This document shows, in pieces, positions 61,301-64,000 of a stretch of DNA of 64,000 nt. The notes under the pieces were generated by a model. That model did not search any database and was not told where the DNA came from. It saw only the letters and a program-made list of their open reading frames with translations. The stretch spans positions 22,499,209 through 22,563,208 of the forward strand of contig NC_134510.1 of assembly GCF_027942865.1 (NCBI RefSeq). Reading direction: 5' to 3'. The number at the start of each line of letters is the position of its first letter. Positions within the stretch are counted from its first letter, which is position 1. This DNA is from Odontesthes bonariensis. Taxonomy: Eukaryota > Chordata > Actinopteri > Atheriniformes > Atherinopsidae. A program made the translations under genes and the position numbers.

Positions 61301-62600
61301 ATGGGTTATTTTTTCATTTTACAAGGACACCCCGGGTAGAGTTTAACCTCTTTACTTGCACTTAAGAGTTATCTATCAATGTGTAGCTACTTTTGCAAAA
61401 TCCACAATATTCAATCGCACCTGCTGGCAGCAACCAATGATTAGCTGCTGAAAGCTCCTCATCCTCCTCCAAACTGAGCATGCTGGGCCCATCCTCATTC
61501 AGGGTGAAGATGTGAATGAAGACGGAGCAGCTCTTTAAATCAATCGGCTAAATGGGGAGCAGATCAACCAAAAAGAAAAAATGCTGTTAGGTATTGCGTA
61601 AAAAGGTCACAAAATACTCAGAAAAGCAAATCAGCACAACAGACCTGCGTTATCATTTCCTCAAGGTCAACTATAGCCACAGACTCCACATTCTTCCGAA
61701 GGAATTCCTCATCAAACTCCGTCCATCTGTAGTTGCCAAAAACCATGCTGTGTCGATTCAGTAGATCCTGAACATACATCCTCACCTCAGGCAGTTTAGC
61801 TGTGCTGAAACACACAAGAAAGCATGGATCTACACTCACTGGCAACATTATTGTGAACACTTTATTAGTAGCCGGGTGGACATCCTTTTGTCAACAGAAC
61901 TGCCTTAACTTCTTTGGAAGCATGTATTCGATAAAGTGTCGGGAAGTTTTGTCCAGAGATTTAGATTGTTGTGGATTTTTGGACAAGACCTTTAACTTGT
62001 AACTGCTGTGTTGCACGGCATCCCAAATCTGAGATAAGAACGCATTTGAATGGAGAGGACACCAGCATGAGATTACACAAGCCATTATAAAATAAATTAA
62101 AGGACATTGGGAAGAAAAAATATTTCGACTGGATGGGACAAATATTCAGTTGGTACACGGGGGTTATAAATGGGCAAAAATAACACGGCTTCAGTGGTTG
62201 ATACAAGGTACAATGGCTTCAACCCATCAGTTTCTTTTAATGCAAGTTGTGACACTATCCGGATGCTTTGTCCGAACTTGAACAGACTGTTATTCAGCCA
62301 TGTCTGGGTAAATGCACTGACTATATTACACGTATTTGGATGACCGAGTATTTGCTTTACCAAGTAATTGACATTTCAAGTTACCAGTGGATAAACTGCA
62401 TACTGATTTATCCAACTGTAACAGACCTACTGCCTTGATGTCAGCCTAACCGTAACCATGTTTGTTAGATTATTGCACTGAAAGGTTGTGTGGGTTTATC
62501 TGGTGTCCTGCGTGGCTCCTATAACTCACCTGAGAGATTTAACGTGGACCTCCACGTTTATGTTTTGTTTGTTTGTCACCTCCATTCTGTCACCCTCCAT
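58210..62600 (-). CDS. trip13: Pachytene checkpoint protein 2 homolog TRIP13, AAA+ ATPase (complete, 13 coding exons)
   Basis: The exons are 62530-62600, 61645-61804, 61421-61547, 60579-60634, 60396-60486, 60228-60300, 60078-60141, 59891-59977, 59676-59782, 59351-59504, 58580-58692, 58395-58464 and 58210-58305: 1,269 nt, 422 residues plus stop, all phases closed (human 432). TRIP13 uses ATP to remodel HORMA proteins: with p31comet it opens closed MAD2 to silence the spindle checkpoint, and it acts on HORMAD1/2 in meiosis. The N-terminal substrate domain (about 1-105) includes [15 protein letters not shown]. The AAA+ core has Walker A G169-P-P-G-T-G-K-T176, Walker B LVFVLIDE ending at E243, sensor-1 TTSN (287-290), Arg-finger region FVDRADIK (299-306) and sensor-2 [11 protein letters not shown] (372-382). 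All key residues are present, so it should be active. It is head-to-head with brd9, as in human. Confidence 0.98.
58395..58464 (-). CDS. trip13: trip13 coding exon 12 (sensor 2)
   Basis: 70 nt; [20 protein letters not shown] with the sensor-2 arginine. Acceptor TTTCCAG, donor GTAAGC. Confidence 0.97.
58580..58692 (-). CDS. trip13: trip13 coding exon 11
   Basis: 113 nt; [20 protein letters not shown] and [10 protein letters not shown]. Acceptor TCTGCAG, donor GTGAGT. Confidence 0.96.
58693..59350 (-). other. trip13 intron between coding exons 10 and 11
   Basis: 658 bp; no element recognised. Confidence 0.75.
59351..59504 (-). CDS. trip13: trip13 coding exon 10 (sensor 1, Arg finger)
   Basis: 154 nt; [20 protein letters not shown], then [12 protein letters not shown] and [11 protein letters not shown]. 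Acceptor TATTTAG, donor GTGACC. Confidence 0.98.
59676..59782 (-). CDS. trip13: trip13 coding exon 9
   Basis: 107 nt; [20 protein letters not shown], then [13 protein letters not shown]. Acceptor GACTAG, donor GTCAGA. Confidence 0.97.
59891..59977 (-). CDS. trip13: trip13 coding exon 8 (Walker B)
   Basis: 87 nt; [18 protein letters not shown], then ALVFVLIDE with the catalytic Asp-Glu at the exon end. Acceptor GTTACAG, donor GTGAAA. Confidence 0.98.
60078..60141 (-). CDS. trip13: trip13 coding exon 7 (pore-loop region)
   Basis: 64 nt; [20 protein letters not shown], containing the SKWF segment that lines the AAA+ pore. Acceptor CCTGCAG, donor GTACAC. Confidence 0.97.
60228..60300 (-). CDS. 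trip13: trip13 coding exon 6 (Walker A)
   Basis: 73 nt; [18 protein letters not shown], the nucleotide-binding P-loop. Acceptor CATTTAG, donor GTAAG. Confidence 0.98.
60396..60486 (-). CDS. trip13: trip13 coding exon 5
   Basis: 91 nt; [16 protein letters not shown], then [12 protein letters not shown] up to the Walker A glycine. Acceptor CCTTCAG, donor GTAAG. Confidence 0.97.
60579..60634 (-). CDS. trip13: trip13 coding exon 4
   Basis: 56 nt; [18 protein letters not shown]. Acceptor TTGACAG, donor GTAAAG. Confidence 0.97.
60635..61420 (-). other. trip13 intron between coding exons 3 and 4
   Basis: 786 bp; AT-rich and free of recognised repeats. Confidence 0.75.
61421..61547 (-). CDS. trip13: trip13 coding exon 3
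   Basis: 127 nt; [20 protein letters not shown] and [10 protein letters not shown]. Acceptor CATTTAG, donor GTGCGA. Confidence 0.97.
61645..61804 (-). CDS. trip13: trip13 coding exon 2
   Basis: 160 nt; [19 protein letters not shown], then [15 protein letters not shown] and [10 protein letters not shown]. Acceptor GTTTCAG, donor GTCTGT. Confidence 0.97.
61829..62400 (-). mobile_element. Tc1-like transposon fragment in the first coding intron of trip13
   Basis: Starts with CACTCACTGGCAACATTATT, CACTTTATTAGTAGCCGGGT and CAGAACTGCCTTAACTTCTT, the terminus of a widespread fish Tc1-like family. GGTTGATACAAGGTACAATGG near 62196 matches an internal segment of that family. The transposase would read on the minus strand, as trip13 does; only the C-terminal half remains, with stops and deletions. 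The right boundary is uncertain. Confidence 0.7.
62530..62600 (-). CDS. trip13: trip13 coding exon 1
   Basis: 71 coding nt from the ATG at 62600 (MEGDRMEV) through [15 protein letters not shown] donor, phase 2. The internal Met6 is an alternative start. An upstream acceptor (TCTTCAG, exon begins 62610) suggests a separate 5' UTR exon. Confidence 0.9.
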
Positions 62601-62807
62601 TCTTCTACAACTGAAGACACCAGAACATTCAGATATTTAACAACAGCGTTTGTCCGACACAGAGCTCAATTTAATATGTCCTGTATTTCACGACATTTAT
62701 GTGTCGTGAAATGCGTTAGCTAACTAGCTAACCTATGCGCATTATCAATGTTCAAGTTAGCTTAATATATCAACAGTTTGCTACATTGACAAAAAGACAA
62801 AACTCAC

Positions 62808-62950
62808 CTTAGAGCATTTACGCTGTCAAAGTGACAACTTGCATCAACCAAAATCTTTGTAGCTACCAACTATTGACGGTGTGCTGTGTTGTCAGAAAGG
62901 CGACAGTCAGTCGAATTCAGCGCGCTGATTTCTTTAACCGGAAACACAAT
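62808..62950 (-). other. trip13: probable trip13 5' untranslated exon
   Basis: Ends with TCTAAG at a strong GTGAGT donor (exon end 62808) and would splice to the acceptor before 62610. It contains two tiny uORFs, of 8 and 2 codons, joined as TAAATG. The upstream limit is a guess from the spacing to brd9. Confidence 0.5.
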
Positions 62951-63081
62951 ATTAGCTGTTGGGTTCAACATCCGTACCTCTTGTTCTTGTTGCTAACGCT
63001 GTTAGCTCGTTTCAATCAGTTAGCGACAGGTACCAGTGTAACTGGAGTAAATATAAAAACTTCAACTGTAAAGACGAAGAC
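62870..63081. promoter_or_regulatory. bidirectional trip13/brd9 promoter
   Basis: Only about 270 bp separate the trip13 leader donor from the brd9 ATG. The interval carries CCGGAA (ETS core) at 62938-62943, a GCGCGC patch at about 62919 and no obvious TATA box in the expected place. Human TRIP13 and BRD9 are also divergent neighbours. Confidence 0.65.
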
Positions 63082-63130
63082 ATGGGGAAAAAACACAAGA
63101 AACACAAACCGGAATGGATAACAGTTGGTG
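63082..63130 (+). CDS. brd9: brd9 first coding exon (bromodomain-containing protein 9, start only)
   Basis: ATG at 63082 opens MGKKHKKHKPEW, the N-terminus of BRD9 (human MGKKHKKHKAEW). The frame meets a stop at 63136-63138, so splicing must occur first; the best donor is GTACCT after 63130, giving 49 coding nt in phase 1. BRD9 is a bromodomain subunit of the non-canonical BAF (GBAF) remodelling complex; the Lys-rich start is a nuclear-type basic region. The bromodomain itself lies beyond the right edge. Identity is strong because the gene pair trip13-brd9 is conserved; the exact donor is less certain. Confidence 0.8.
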
Positions 63131-63464
63131 GTACCTGATTACATATTTTTCTGTTAGCTTTAGCTGCACCGTTTTTATTCCAGCTAGCTTTATGCTAGCT
63201 AGCTTGCTCAGTTTAGCTGGACAGCTCAGCTGGACGAGACCGCAAATTTTGAATTACTCTTTGTAAAACTCAACCATGATCTCCTAACACCGGGCTCTGC
63301 TCCGCTTTTCAGCTGCGGGTTGCAAAGGTTTCTGCTAAAAAAATAGATAAATAAATAAATAAGGGGAGACACAACAGTTGAAAAGGGACTTTAAATCATA
63401 TCCGTGAGAACTAAAACCATGAACGTTATTTTTTGTCATTGTCCGTTTTCTAAAGTTAAGGGTT

Positions 63465-63501
<37 letters not shown>

Positions 63502-64000
63502 GTATGTAATAGCAGAAAATATGATCATTGAATTTGTAGTTGAAATTCTGAACATTTGATTGAACATGTAAACATTAAACCCTGAACCATCACTGTGGTG
63601 TCTCCCTTTAATCTGTTAGTTACAGTGTTTTGCGGTGCTCGTACAGCATATTTAGTTAGTAAACTAGAGAGGTTACATCAGATTTTCACGTTTCGAGTTG
63701 ACTTTTTAATTTTCTTTAAACTGGATTTTAAAGAAACTTAAACACAGATCACATTACAACTGAGTCACACAATAGTTGAACATTGTCTACAGACATCAGT
63801 CCATCAACTTTTATTTTACATAATAGATATTCTGATGTGATATTTTGATGTTTAAAAAGGCAAGTTTGTAAAGTAAGACGTGTATTAAGAGCGGTTAAAG
63901 TGTTTTAATGTATGTCAACCACGAAAAGAACAGATGGAAGCAAAACAGAATCAAATTTAGATAGCTGAGGGAAGCTCTAGATTATTTTTCAAGTGTTTTT
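63131..64000 (+). other. brd9 intron 1 (incomplete)
   Basis: Holds GCTAGC-rich sequence at 63180-63215 and the TA microsatellite; no second exon seen before the edge. Confidence 0.6.
63469..63495. repeat. (TA)n microsatellite
   Basis: About 13 TA units in brd9 intron 1. Confidence 0.97.

Overview
The window is nuclear DNA of a bony fish, most likely a spiny-rayed teleost. It has small exons with GT-AG introns, AT-rich spacers, and relics of fish-type Tc1 transposons, hAT-like MITEs and a tRNA-promoter repeat. No prokaryotic operon, virus or CRISPR array is visible. Most long open frames outside the exons listed here are chance.

Four genes are recognised by exon-by-exon translation. (1) About 2.2-9.3 kb, minus strand: the 5' part of a SOLO/puratrophin-family Rho-GEF gene, best called plekhg4b; three coding exons are visible and the DH-PH part lies beyond the left edge. 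(2) 26.7-53.7 kb, minus strand: a complete naked cuticle gene, nkd2 (10 coding exons, 457 codons plus stop, one intron of about 20.8 kb). (3) 57.4-62.9 kb, minus strand: complete trip13/PCH2 (13 coding exons, 422 codons plus stop). (4) 63.08 kb, plus strand: first coding exon of brd9, head-to-head with trip13. All splice phases of nkd2 and trip13 close exactly, which strongly supports the models. NKD2-TRIP13-BRD9, with PLEKHG4B nearby, is the human 5p15.33 neighbourhood, so this is a conserved synteny block.

Between the genes: 9.4-26.7 kb is intergenic, with one tRNA-promoter-type repeat (11.1 kb), two decayed Tc1-like transposons (17.5-18.8 and 20.1-21.3 kb) and a repeat with a pentanucleotide tail (24.5-24.8 kb). 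The large nkd2 intron holds a MITE with an internal perfect hairpin (39.06-39.46 kb), a 92-bp MITE with a clean target duplication (40.99 kb), a near-perfect 38-bp palindrome (45.8 kb) and candidate enhancer sequence (34-37 kb). A third Tc1 fragment sits in the first coding intron of trip13.

Functionally the genes are independent: nkd2 is a Wnt feedback inhibitor that binds Dishevelled, trip13 an AAA+ remodeller of HORMA proteins (spindle checkpoint and meiosis), brd9 a subunit of the non-canonical BAF chromatin remodeller, and plekhg4b a Rho exchange factor. I found no convincing new biological system; the most interesting points are the nkd2 27-nt microexon, the in-frame uORF abutting the plekhg4b start, the shared trip13/brd9 promoter and the palindromic elements.
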